Under the pieces are notes generated by a model that was not told the origin of the DNA, did not search any database, and worked only from the letters and a program-made list of their open reading frames with translations. This document shows positions 16,727-24,722 of a stretch of DNA of 64,000 nt, one piece after another. Source of the stretch: Oceanirhabdus sp942490885 (lineage in GTDB: Bacteria; Bacillota; Clostridia; Clostridiales; Clostridiaceae); the NCBI GenBank assembly GCA_942490885.1, contig CALNYT010000002.1, forward strand, positions 2,666,001 to 2,730,000, given 5' to 3'. Both the position numbers and the translations under genes were made by a program. Position 1 is the stretch's first letter, and every line of letters starts with the position of its first letter.

Positions 16727-16933
16727 TACGTTAAAATATTTTGTGCTCGTAAATGAATTGGATATGAACCATTGATATTGTTCCCTAATATCACTACTAG
16801 ATAAATTAATTAAGGAAATTTCATATTTTTTTATAACATCCTTTATAACATTCTCTTCGATAATTATTTCTTTGGAAACTACTAGTACAACAGCTATAAG
16901 CATAATTAGCAACATATAGTAAAACTTCTTCAT
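16727..16933 (-). pseudogene. 5' part of a small secreted or membrane protein split by the IS
   Basis: A GGGAGGGAA ribosome site and ATG 16933 start a protein with an N-terminal membrane segment or signal anchor (MKKFYYMLLIMLIAVVLVVS), followed by an acidic-lysine helix and a stretch ending about KYFNVT at the IS boundary. The downstream part is at 15176-15260. Joined, the two make roughly 95-100 residues. Unknown family. Confidence 0.55.
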
Positions 16934-16991
16934 TTCCCTCCCACCCCTTATTATTCTTAATTTTCTAAATATAACAACAATTGAAAATCTA

Positions 16992-17020
16992 TTGATTATT
17001 TCATACAAATTTATTATAAT
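16992..17020 (+). promoter_or_regulatory. promoter of the riboswitch-EIIC transcript
   Basis: TTGATT (16992-16997), 17 bases, TATAAT (17015-17020). The transcript would begin about 55 bases before the riboswitch. Confidence 0.8.
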
Positions 17021-17083
17021 GTATTTAAACAGAATATTATAGTGATTGATTAATATTGGAAAAGAAATTTATTTTCTACCGTA

Positions 17084-17232
17084 GGGGAAAGATATGTTTT
17101 GCTAGACTCATATCGAAGCTTTCAGGTTCCATAACAATATTAAGACACAATCCTGGAAAGTCCATTAAATTGGCATCGAAGAAGAAACTTATATGAGACA
17201 TATAGGGAAGCTTTCAGATAAACAGACAGGGG
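17084..17232 (+). ncRNA. glycine riboswitch: one good aptamer plus a vestigial upstream aptamer
   Basis: The second unit (17153-17232) matches the glycine aptamer: GGAAAG (P1 5'), CCA/TGG (P2), the conserved CGAAGAAGAAAC core where the consensus has CCGAAGGRGCAAAC, a 6-bp P3 hairpin, CTTTCAG (P1 3'; consensus CTCTCAGG) and the trailing AAACAGACAG. The first unit (17084-17150) keeps GGGGAAAG, CGAAG and CTTTCAGG but lacks a P3 arm, so it looks like a degenerate or ghost aptamer. Known glycine riboswitches control glycine cleavage or glycine transport. Confidence 0.85.
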
Positions 17233-17265
17233 AAATTTAGCACTTTATTTTCCCATGTCTTTTTT
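17225..17265 (+). terminator. riboswitch expression platform: attenuator hairpin
   Basis: GACAGGGGAAA pairs with TTTTCCCATGTC, followed by six Ts (17260-17265). The 5' arm overlaps the 3' end of the aptamer. CAGATAA at 17215-17221, partly in P1, can also pair with TTATCTG at 17268-17274, giving competing folds. I cannot tell from sequence whether glycine turns the gene on or off. Confidence 0.75.
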
Positions 17266-17313
17266 CGTTATCTGTAGGCTTCTTTTTTGTGTCCCAAAAA
17301 GGAGGATACGTCA

Positions 17314-18312
17314 ATGGCAATGATCAAGGGTATAGGATTACTTATACTTTTTTTAATCGCTTTTTCGCTATTTAGCTTTAAAGCGCCAAAGGGTATGAAA
17401 GCAATGGGGGGAATGGCTGAAGCAGCAGTAGCAGCCTTTCTTGTTGAAGCAGTACATAAGTATGTAAGTGGAGATTTATTAAACCTTACTTTTTTAGGTA
17501 AAGTAGGTGAAGCATCTGGCAGTATGGGTGGAGTTGCAGCTGCAATTCTTGTTCCATTAAGTATGGGAGTAAACCCTACTTATGCTGTTGTAGCTGGTGT
17601 AGCTTGTGCTGGTTATGGAATACTTCCTGGTTTTATAGCAGGTTATGTTGTAGGATTATTTGGTGAAAAATTAAAGGAAAAACTTCCATTAGGATTTGAC
17701 ATAATCGTAGGAGCTCTTTTAATTGCCCCAATTGCTAGATTTGTAGCATTTGGAGTTGATCCATTTGTTACTGCAGCTTTAGAATATATTGGTGGCGCAG
17801 TAACTATAGCAGCAGCCCAATCACCTATCCTTATGGGATTCATACTTGGTGGCGTTATCTGCGTTATAGGGACATCCCCTCTTAGCTCAATGGCATTAAC
17901 CGCAATGCTTGGACTTGATGGACTAGCTATGGGAATAGCTGCAATTGCATGTGTTGGTGCGGCTTTCACTAACGGAATGACTGTTAAAAATTTGAGACTT
18001 GGAGATAAATCTAATGTTATTGGAATAATGCTTGAACCTCTTACTCAAGCAGATATTGTAACATCTAATGCAATACCTATCTATGGTGTCGGATTCTTTG
18101 GAGGCGCTATAGCTGGTGTTGGAGCTGCTGTTCTTGGAATAATAAATAATGCACCTGGTACTGCATCTGTTATCCCGGGATTATTAGCACCATTCGGATT
18201 TAACCCACCACTTAGAGTTATTGCTGCTATAATTATTGCAGCTATTGGTGGTACCGTAGTTGGAATAGTAGGTTCATCTCTTATGATAAAATATAGAAAA
18301 CCTCAAGTTTAA
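17314..18312 (+). CDS. EIIC-like (PTS_EIIC_2-type) polytopic membrane protein under glycine riboswitch control
   Basis: The 332-residue, very hydrophobic protein has about nine or ten membrane segments rich in Gly/Ala. It matches the PTS_EIIC_2-type family (PKGMKAMGGMAEAAVAAFLVEAV, GEASGSMGGVAAAILVPLSMG, PLTQADIVTSNAIPIYGVGF). These stand-alone proteins lack the IIA/IIB domains of sugar PTS systems and no PTS partner is nearby, so sugar transport is not established. The glycine riboswitch argues for a role in uptake or export of glycine or a related compound; that is inference. ATG 17314 follows AAGGAGGATACG. A terminator follows at 18325. Confidence 0.82.
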   Translation: MAMIKGIGLLILFLIAFSLFSFKAPKGMKAMGGMAEAAVAAFLVEAVHKYVSGDLLNLTFLGKVGEASGSMGGVAAAILVPLSMGVNPTYAVVAGVACAGYGILPGFIAGYVVGLFGEKLKEKLPLGFDIIVGALLIAPIARFVAFGVDPFVTAALEYIGGAVTIAAAQSPILMGFILGGVICVIGTSPLSSMALTAMLGLDGLAMGIAAIACVGAAFTNGMTVKNLRLGDKSNVIGIMLEPLTQADIVTSNAIPIYGVGFFGGAIAGVGAAVLGIINNAPGTASVIPGLLAPFGFNPPLRVIAAIIIAAIGGTVVGIVGSSLMIKYRKPQV

Positions 18313-18324
18313 AATAAATTCTTG

Positions 18325-18362
18325 AATTAGAATAAGGCTGAAGTCTTATTCTAATTTTTTTT
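18325..18362 (+). terminator. terminator of the EIIC-like gene
   Basis: AATTAGAATAAG and CTTATTCTAATT pair around 8 bases, with a run of eight Ts. Confidence 0.9.
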
Positions 18363-18413
18363 ATTTATGTTATAATAAATGATGAGAATAACTAATGAAA
18401 AGGATGATGGAAA

Positions 18414-19232
18414 ATGTACAAACTTATAGCCTTAGATATGGATGGCACCCTACTTAATGAAAATAAAGAAATATCTTCTGAGAATAGAAATGCAATACTT
18501 GAAGCACGTAAACTTGGTGTAAAAATTGTACTAGCTTCTGGGAGACCATTAAAAGGTGTCTTAAAATATGTTAAAGAATTAGAACTTGATAATGGCGAAG
18601 AATACACAGCAGTTTTTAATGGCTCATTAGTTCAGAACAATGCAACAGGTGAAATTATCAGTAAAACAACGCTTTCACTAGATGATTACAAAAACTTATA
18701 TGCATTAAGTCAGCAACTTGGTGTTCATATTCACGCACTTACAGATCATGATGTTATAACACCAATGAAGAATGAATACACAGATATTGAAGCTAATATC
18801 AATGGAATAAGTCAAAGAGAAATTCCTATTGAAGAAATAGATTGTAACACAACTATAGTTAAAGTAATGATGGTAGACTCTCCTGAGAATATAAATAGAG
18901 TCATTAGTGAACTACCAAGTGTGCTTCATGAACAGTATACCATTGTAAGAAGCGCACCTATTTTCCTAGAGTTTTTACACAAAACAGTTAATAAGAGCAC
19001 TGGCATAGCAAAAATTGCTGATAGATTAAACATTAAAAGAGAAGAAATTATTTGTGTTGGAGATGCAGGAAATGATTTGCATATGATAAATTATGCAGGA
19101 TTAGGCGTTGCAATGGGTAATGCCTTTGATGATGTTAAAGAAGCTGCAGATTTTATTACATTATCTAATAATGAAAATGGTGTTGCCCATGTTATCAAAA
19201 AATTTATTTTAGATATAGAAAAAACAGCTTAA
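18414..19232 (+). CDS. Cof-type HAD-IIB phosphatase
   Basis: The 272-residue protein has HAD motif I DMDGTLL (residues 8-14), motif II LASGRP at about 41-46, the motif III lysine region NKSTGIAKIADRLNI, and motif IV VGDAGNDLHMI at about 220-230. A C2B cap lies in between. Cof/YidA-like enzymes dephosphorylate sugar phosphates and nucleotides in the cytosol; the specific substrate is not predictable. ATG 18414 follows AAAAGGATGATGG. The neighbourhood (nupC, psuGK) would allow a nucleotide or sugar phosphate. Confidence 0.9.
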   Translation: MYKLIALDMDGTLLNENKEISSENRNAILEARKLGVKIVLASGRPLKGVLKYVKELELDNGEEYTAVFNGSLVQNNATGEIISKTTLSLDDYKNLYALSQQLGVHIHALTDHDVITPMKNEYTDIEANINGISQREIPIEEIDCNTTIVKVMMVDSPENINRVISELPSVLHEQYTIVRSAPIFLEFLHKTVNKSTGIAKIADRLNIKREEIICVGDAGNDLHMINYAGLGVAMGNAFDDVKEAADFITLSNNENGVAHVIKKFILDIEKTA

Positions 19233-19240
19233 TTACACGT

Positions 19241-19275
19241 AAAAAAGATCAGAACTAGATGTTCTGATCTTTTTT
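19241..19275. terminator. bidirectional terminator between the Cof gene and nupC
   Basis: AAAAAAGATCAGAAC and GTTCTGATCTTTTTT, perfect 15-bp stem with a 5-base loop, between convergent genes. Confidence 0.94.
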
Positions 19276-19290
19276 ATTTACTCAGCTATT

Positions 19291-20511
19291 CTAAAAAAGA
19301 ATACCTGCAATTGAGGCAGTCATAAATGCAGCTAATGACCCACCAATCAAAGATTTTACTCCAAGTTTTGCAATCTCAGATTTTCTGCTTGGTGCAAGTC
19401 CACCAATGCCACCAATCTGAATAGCAATAGAACTAAAGTTAGCAAATCCACATAATGCATAAGTTAAAATAACAATTGTTTTAGCTTGCAATGCTCCACT
19501 AGAAATCATTGGAGCCAAATTAGCGTAAGCTACGAACTCATTAAGTACAATTTTTTGTCCTAAAAGATCTCCTGCAGCAATTATATCCCCTGCTGGTACC
19601 CCCATTACATATGCTAATGGTGCAAATAATCTACCTAATATCCAGCTTAAGTTAAGATAATCCATTCCCACTAGGTCCCCTACACCACTAATAATAGCAT
19701 TTACTAACGCAACAAGTGCTGTAAAAGCTAGAAGCATAGCTCCAACATTAAGTGCTAATGATAATCCTTCACTTGCGCCACTTGCAGCAGCATCGATAAC
19801 GTTAGCATGCGTAGAATTTAATTCCATTTGAACTTTACCTTTTGTAACCGGTTCTTCTTTTTCAGGAAGCATAATTTTAGCAATAACTAAACTTGCTGGA
19901 GCAGACATAATACTTGCAGCTAATAAGTGTCCAGGATCTACACCCATAGCAGCATAACCAGCCATAACTCCACCAGCAACAGTTGCCATACCACCAGTCA
20001 TAACAGTTAATAATTCTGATCTTGTCATTGTTTCAATAAACGGTTTTATAACAAGTGGCGCTTCTGTTTGTCCAACAAATATATTAGCAACTGCAGATAA
20101 TGTTTCTGCACCTGATGTTCCTAAAAGCTTAACAATACCTTTAGCTAATACTTTTACAAGAAGTTGCATAGCACCAATATGATATAAAATACTCATAAAT
20201 GAAGAAAAGAATATTATCGTTGGCAGAATCTTTAATGCGAATACAAACCCTGCTCCTTCAACATTCATAAGATTACCAAATAAGAACCCTGTACCTGCTT
20301 CTGTAAACTCCAATAATTTTGTGATACAGTTTGACATCCCCTGGAAGAAGTTCTTCCCTGGCTCAAATTTTAAAATAAGAAAAGCGAATCCAATTTGCAT
20401 TATAATCCCAATACCAACTAATTTCCAATTAATTTTCTTACGGTCTTCAGAACATAATACTGCGATACCTATTAATACAAATAACCCAATAATACCAACA
20501 ATTTTATCCAT
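19291..20511 (-). CDS. nupC: concentrative nucleoside transporter (NupC/CNT family)
   Basis: The 406-residue membrane protein has the CNT signature VFVGQTEAPLVIKPFI (about 165-180), TVMTGGMATVAGGVMAGYAAMG and the C-terminal CGFANFSSIAIQIGGIGGLAP. It takes up nucleosides by H+ or Na+ symport. Length and ends agree with the family. ATG 20511 follows AAAGGGGCAG. A LacI-type palindrome lies about 55 bases upstream of the start, suggesting repression when nucleosides are absent. Its substrates would feed the pseudouridine and purine enzymes encoded nearby. Confidence 0.95.
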   Translation of the reverse strand: MDKIVGIIGLFVLIGIAVLCSEDRKKINWKLVGIGIIMQIGFAFLILKFEPGKNFFQGMSNCITKLLEFTEAGTGFLFGNLMNVEGAGFVFALKILPTIIFFSSFMSILYHIGAMQLLVKVLAKGIVKLLGTSGAETLSAVANIFVGQTEAPLVIKPFIETMTRSELLTVMTGGMATVAGGVMAGYAAMGVDPGHLLAASIMSAPASLVIAKIMLPEKEEPVTKGKVQMELNSTHANVIDAAASGASEGLSLALNVGAMLLAFTALVALVNAIISGVGDLVGMDYLNLSWILGRLFAPLAYVMGVPAGDIIAAGDLLGQKIVLNEFVAYANLAPMISSGALQAKTIVILTYALCGFANFSSIAIQIGGIGGLAPSRKSEIAKLGVKSLIGGSLAAFMTASIAGILF

Positions 20512-20562
20512 CTGTACTGCCCCTTTACTTTTGTTCTAATTTTTCATATGTTCAATTATTAC

Positions 20563-20576
20563 TTAAACCGGTTAAA
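20563..20576. promoter_or_regulatory. LacI/CcpA-type operator upstream of nupC
   Basis: TTAAACCGGTTAAA is a palindrome with a central CG and fits the AANCGNTT pattern of LacI/GalR-family sites. It lies in the nupC leader. No LacI-family gene is in the window, so the regulator (perhaps CcpA) is inferred. Confidence 0.45.
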
Positions 20577-20774
20577 CAACTTCTTTAATTTATCATATTT
20601 TATTATAAAATTCAATAATTTTTACAGAGTTTCGATGAAATTAATCGTTATTTTGTCGTAATTCGTTTATTTGAGTCTAATAACAGATTTTCATCTATCC
20701 ATTTAATTAGACTTTTCATATCTTTTTCAAGGTTTTAAAAAGATATAATTCAGAGCCAAAATAATATTTTGGAA

Positions 20775-20829
20775 CATATTAAAAAGAAGCTCATAAGTGT
20801 ATGCTTTTTATGAGCTTCTTTTAATATGT
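20775..20829. repeat. long inverted repeat, orphan hairpin
   Basis: ACATATTAAAAAGAAGC... and its complement give a stem of about 22 bp with a single-base difference in an A-run and an 11-base loop. It is far from any gene end (264 bases from nupC). Could be a terminator of an unseen RNA or a mobile-element relic. Confidence 0.6.
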
Positions 20830-21081
20830 CTTTTAAAATTAGGCATTATATATTTTGGTTAATTTTTGTATAATTTGAATTATAAAATACATTATACCTA
20901 TTAATGGTTTAGACAAGTAATATAAAAATAGTTTAAGTCTAAGTGTATTACAGTACAATAACTCATTCAGACACCCTTTCCTTGATTTGAATTGTTTTTC
21001 ACAATATAGTACAATGAAAGTCCTTCTTGTTTAGCTTTTAAAAATAAAGCTAACGTTAATTTATATTACTTAATTTTATTT

Positions 21082-21115
21082 TGCATATGTAGTGGGAATA
21101 CATATGCATTTTTTT
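21082..21115 (+). terminator. orphan rho-independent terminator
   Basis: TGCATATGTA and TACATATGCA pair perfectly around 7 bases and are followed by seven Ts. No ORF ends here on the plus strand; the next gene starts 140 bases later. It may end a small RNA or act as an attenuator in the leader of the PPDK regulator gene. Confidence 0.75.
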
Positions 21116-21254
21116 ACAGTTTTATTATACTACAAATTGATTAAAAATTCAAAATATTTTATTTTTTGTAAATAACTTTTCTTGTATAGTATCTTATATT
21201 TATTACCATATTATTAATAGATAAGTATTAATTTAATTGAATGGAGATGATATT

Positions 21255-22070
21255 ATGCTTCGAATATATGCTGTATCGGATTCTATAGGTGAAACTGCTG
21301 AATTAGTAGCAAAAGGAATTGCCTCTCAATTTTCTGAACAGATACATATTACCAGAATACCTTACTTAAAAACCATAAAAGCTGCACAGAAATTTTTAGA
21401 AACAATAAAATTAGAAAAAAATCTTATCATCATTTCAACAATAATTTTAAGTGAAGTCAAAGAATTTATGGTGCAGAATTGTATTGATTTAAATATTTGT
21501 TTTATAAGTGTTCTGTCACCTGGCATTAATATAATATGTCAAAAATTCAATATTAAGCCTGTTTTTAAGCCAGGTAATATCTGGAACATGGATGATGAAT
21601 ATTTCAGAAGAATTTCTGCTGTAGAATTTGCTATTCAATATGATGATTCTAAAGATTATAACGGATTAGATATTGCTGATATAGTACTTATAGGTCTTTC
21701 GCGAACTTCTAAAACTCCGCTTTCAATGTACTTAGCTTATAAAGGATTAAAAGTGATTAATATCCCCATAATACCAGAAATACCTCTTCCACAAAAGCTA
21801 TTTGAAATTGACAAAAGAAAGATTATTGCTTTAACAATAGATCCAATTAAGCTAATAGAAATACGCAAACATAGATTAGAAAAATTCGGATGGGCACTCA
21901 AATCTTCAGGATACATAGATGAAAAGAGAATTTTAGATGAATTAGAATATGCAGATACCATATTTAAAAAAATTAATTGTAAAAAGATAGATGTTACAGA
22001 CAGAGCTATTGAAGATACTGCTTTAATAATATTAAATACTATAAAAAAGGCGCATTACTCCCACAATTGA
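21255..22070 (+). CDS. PPDK regulatory protein (kinase/pyrophosphorylase, DUF299)
   Basis: The 271-residue protein of the PEP-synthetase / pyruvate,phosphate-dikinase regulatory family is recognisable from the N-terminal YAVSDSIGETAELVAK, the P-loop-like GLSRTSKTPLSMYLA (about 150-164) and the PEIPLPQ-LF segment. It inactivates PPDK by ADP-dependent phosphorylation of the active-site threonine and reactivates it by Pi-dependent dephosphorylation. Start chosen at ATG 21255 (after ATGGAGATGA), giving the usual MLRIYAVSD opening. The target ppdK is not in the window; in fermenters it links pyruvate, PEP and ATP/PPi. Confidence 0.93.
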   Translation: MLRIYAVSDSIGETAELVAKGIASQFSEQIHITRIPYLKTIKAAQKFLETIKLEKNLIIISTIILSEVKEFMVQNCIDLNICFISVLSPGINIICQKFNIKPVFKPGNIWNMDDEYFRRISAVEFAIQYDDSKDYNGLDIADIVLIGLSRTSKTPLSMYLAYKGLKVINIPIIPEIPLPQKLFEIDKRKIIALTIDPIKLIEIRKHRLEKFGWALKSSGYIDEKRILDELEYADTIFKKINCKKIDVTDRAIEDTALIILNTIKKAHYSHN

Positions 22071-22102
22071 GACTTGCCTGCCTTTTTTCTATTCTTACTT
22101 AG

Positions 22103-23248
22103 TTAACTCTCCATTATTACATCTTTCATTTTTTGTGTATGTGGTATGTCCACCTGTATTAACTCTATATTTTTTAATTTATAAATTGGAGATATATCTA
22201 ATATTTTATTACTATTTAAATAAATTTTCTCTAATGATTTTATATTTTCTAATACGTCAATAGATTGAATAGAATTATTACTAAAGTTTATAATTTTTAA
22301 GTTACTTAAATCTTTTAGTGGTGTAATAGAAGAAATCAAATTATCTTGCCCGTATATTATTTTAAGTTTTTCGCAATAAATTATTGGTGTCAAATCTCTT
22401 ATTTCATTTTTATTTATAGATAAATATTCAAGATTAACAAATTTATTAAGAAACTCAATATTACTCAATTTCATGTTGGATAATCCTAATCCCTTAATCT
22501 TCAAAATATTTTGTGGTAAGTAGTCTAGTGCTTCTTTAGATAATCCATTGAAATCAATTATTTCAATATTAGACCAGTTTAATTTGCCTAATGGAGATAA
22601 AAACACAAATGGATTTTTGCCGATATACAATGTTCTTAATTCTTTTAAACTCATCAAAGGAGTTAAATCATAAATTAGATTTCCAGTCAAGAACACCTCC
22701 TGAAGTGACTTTAACTCTTGTATTACTCTTATTGATTTGATTCTGTTATAAGATAAATCAATTTTTTTTAGTTTCTTTAGATTAATTAGTGCTGAAATAT
22801 CTTCTATTTTATTAGAACATAAGATCAATTCTTCGAGATTTACCAAATTTTTAAGCTTAGATATATCTTCCAATTCACCGAACCAAATCTCCAAGGAAGT
22901 TATATTTTTAAGATTTTCTAGAAAATCAAGATTTTCTATATGTATTTTCCATATACTTAAGGACTTAAGATTAGTTAATTTACTAATATCATCTAATGAT
23001 GTTACATTAACTTCGTAATTATTTATAAATAATTTTTCAACTCTTAAAATATCACTCTCAGTCAGTGATTTATCAAATTGATTTAATTGTTCCCTTATTA
23101 AACGTTCTATTTCTGGGTCTTCAAATATAATCTTTGATTCTAGTTCGATTTTATCTGATGAATTATAATTAATTAATACGCATCCTAGTATTGTGATAAG
23201 AATAACATTCACAGCAATTATAAAAACTATAGTTTTCTTTTTACTCAC
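22103..23248 (-). CDS. leucine-rich-repeat surface protein
   Basis: The N-terminus (KKKTIVFIIAVNVILITILGC) is a membrane segment with a possible lipobox ILGC, so the protein should be anchored outside. Residues 60-370 contain about a dozen 20-23-residue internalin-type repeats with the pattern NLxxLxLxxNxIxDIxPL (for example LEELILCSNKIEDISALINL). A GTG at 23248 with AGGTGG at the right distance is a better start than the GTG nine bases upstream. Such proteins bind ligands or matrix; no cell-wall sorting signal is present. Alone, not in an operon. Confidence 0.85.
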   Translation of the reverse strand: MSKKKTIVFIIAVNVILITILGCVLINYNSSDKIELESKIIFEDPEIERLIREQLNQFDKSLTESDILRVEKLFINNYEVNVTSLDDISKLTNLKSLSIWKIHIENLDFLENLKNITSLEIWFGELEDISKLKNLVNLEELILCSNKIEDISALINLKKLKKIDLSYNRIKSIRVIQELKSLQEVFLTGNLIYDLTPLMSLKELRTLYIGKNPFVFLSPLGKLNWSNIEIIDFNGLSKEALDYLPQNILKIKGLGLSNMKLSNIEFLNKFVNLEYLSINKNEIRDLTPIIYCEKLKIIYGQDNLISSITPLKDLSNLKIINFSNNSIQSIDVLENIKSLEKIYLNSNKILDISPIYKLKNIELIQVDIPHTQKMKDVIMES

Positions 23249-23435
23249 ATAAACCACCTAAACCCTTTCTAAGTTATACTCCATTAAATTTTTATAAGGC
23301 ATATTAAAAGTTTTAAAAATATTCACCTTATCTATTCTCAAATATATGAAAAGATATTTAATATTATGAGTAAATGAACTGTTTTGGTTTTCTATGATAA
23401 ATTAAAAGTAATGAAAGTTAACTATATTTTCTTAT

Positions 23436-23491
23436 AAAAAAACACTCCTCGAAATCATATGAAATATAATAAGGTTTCGCAAAGTGTTTTT
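23436..23491. terminator. hairpin terminator displaced from its gene by a MITE
   Basis: AAAAAAACACT...CGAAA pairs with GTTTCG...AGTGTTTTT, with A and T runs outside, so it can work both ways. It would end the leftward zinc-ribbon/SPFH operon, but the MITE at 23494-23598 now lies between the stop codon and this hairpin. Confidence 0.6.
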
Positions 23492-23493
23492 AT

Positions 23494-23598
23494 TATAGAG
23501 ATTCCAGTACGAAAATTTATTTATACTTGTTCCAAAATCTCAGCGTATCAATGAGTTATGGACACGTATAAATAAAGATTTGAGTTGGAATCTCTATA
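23494..23598. repeat. 105-bp MITE, copy 2 of 4
   Basis: Same termini and inner inverted repeat as the copy at 623-727. It ends at the base next to the TAA of the zinc-ribbon gene (23599-23601), so the insertion spared the coding sequence but separated it from its terminator. Confidence 0.92.
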
Positions 23599-24711
23599 TT
23601 ATTTATTACTCATATAACAGTATATTAATGCCGCAACTACAGCAAGAACTAATATAGTGAATAAGATTTTTAAAGCACTAACCGGTGACTCCCCTTGCAC
23701 TTCTCCTGTTTGTCCATTAATTAAAAACTTATAATTTTTGTCCTTAAATTTGTATGCAGAAATCCAAATTGGTAGAAGGACATGTTTGAATTTAATATCT
23801 TCATAGTGAGTTGAAATCTTTAAATCTTTAACTACATCCCCTTTAATTTTTCTTGTAATACCGTTTCTTAAATCAGACTTAATTTCTAATTGTGCTGAAT
23901 TCCAACCAGCATCAACATCAACACTATATCTTTCAGATATAAAACCTGAAATATAATGAGGCTGATATTTAACTAGTTCTTTAAGATTAAATGGTTCCAC
24001 TCTCTTAAGTAGTTTTTCCTTAACTTGCTTAGATGCCGGAATAAGTATATCATCAAAATCTTTACTGAAATCTCCAGCAGTGTATTCCCATCTTGTTCTA
24101 CGTTCTTTTTTTGTTACTTGTTTCCTTTCCCCATCTTGTTCAACCCATTCAGTCACATCTACATAGTAATAAGTACCTCTCTGAGCGCTATAAGAAGAAT
24201 ACGTTGATGCATCATATGTCCAAAATGGAATATATACTCCTGAAAGTTTATCAGATTTATATTGATGCTTTAATGCTCTCGGAGCGAAACACCTGTTAGA
24301 AATCCATTTTTTGAATTGCTTCTGAGCATTCTCTTTTGTAATTTTAAAAGGGATTAATGATTCTGGAACAATTGTGTTCTCTCCATCAGATTTTAGTATA
24401 TGAGAAGAACCACAAAAAGCACAAAATTCAGCAGTATTTTTAGCATCAACCAAAGTCTCAGCTCCACAATTTTCACACTTTATTGTCCTCTGCTCATCTC
24501 CCCAATCAGTGGTTGCATTCCTCATTGCTGATTCAATATCATACTCTAAAATTTCTTCATCTTTAAACTCAATTTGAACGTTTGATGAGCAATAAGGACA
24601 AATTAATGACTGAGTTCCAATATCGAAACTCAAGTTTCCACCACAGCTTGGACAGTCATATTTGTGTGTATCTTTTTTGACTTTAGTATTTTCTTCATTG
24701 AATTCATTCAT
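23599..24711 (-). CDS. zinc-ribbon membrane protein (YdjG-like)
   Basis: The 370-residue protein has two N-terminal zinc ribbons (CPSCGG...CPYCSS at about 19-42, CENCG...CAFCGSSH at about 78-102), a central beta-rich part including YIPFWTYDASTYSSY, and one C-terminal membrane segment (LKILFTILVLAVVAALIYCY). This matches the TFIIB-type zinc-ribbon family that includes B. subtilis YdjG, which acts with the SPFH protein YdjI and a PspA homologue in the membrane-stress response. Here the next upstream gene is an SPFH protein with zinc ribbons, 11 bases away. No pspA or TPM-domain gene is present. Confidence 0.82.
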   Translation of the reverse strand: MNEFNEENTKVKKDTHKYDCPSCGGNLSFDIGTQSLICPYCSSNVQIEFKDEEILEYDIESAMRNATTDWGDEQRTIKCENCGAETLVDAKNTAEFCAFCGSSHILKSDGENTIVPESLIPFKITKENAQKQFKKWISNRCFAPRALKHQYKSDKLSGVYIPFWTYDASTYSSYSAQRGTYYYVDVTEWVEQDGERKQVTKKERRTRWEYTAGDFSKDFDDILIPASKQVKEKLLKRVEPFNLKELVKYQPHYISGFISERYSVDVDAGWNSAQLEIKSDLRNGITRKIKGDVVKDLKISTHYEDIKFKHVLLPIWISAYKFKDKNYKFLINGQTGEVQGESPVSALKILFTILVLAVVAALIYCYMSNK

Positions 24712-24722
24712 ACCATCGCCCC

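Larger units (their letters stand above)
20512..21254. other. long gene-free stretch between nupC and the PPDK regulator
   Basis: 743 bases without a credible ORF. It holds the nupC operator, a 22-bp inverted repeat at 20775-20829 and a textbook terminator at 21082-21115 that does not follow any gene. The stretch 20830-21080 is AT-rich with no recognisable gene or riboswitch. An untranslated transcript ending at 21115 is possible. Confidence 0.6.

Noticed and set aside
17643..17969. 108-residue minus-strand ORF inside the EIIC-like gene
   Set aside because: Shadow frame of Gly/Ala-rich codons; Pro/Ser/Ala-rich low-complexity product, no ribosome site.
20830..21080. 6S RNA or other known structured RNA in the nupC gap
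   Set aside because: A terminator follows, but I could not find the long bulged-rod pairing of 6S RNA or any riboswitch core motif.
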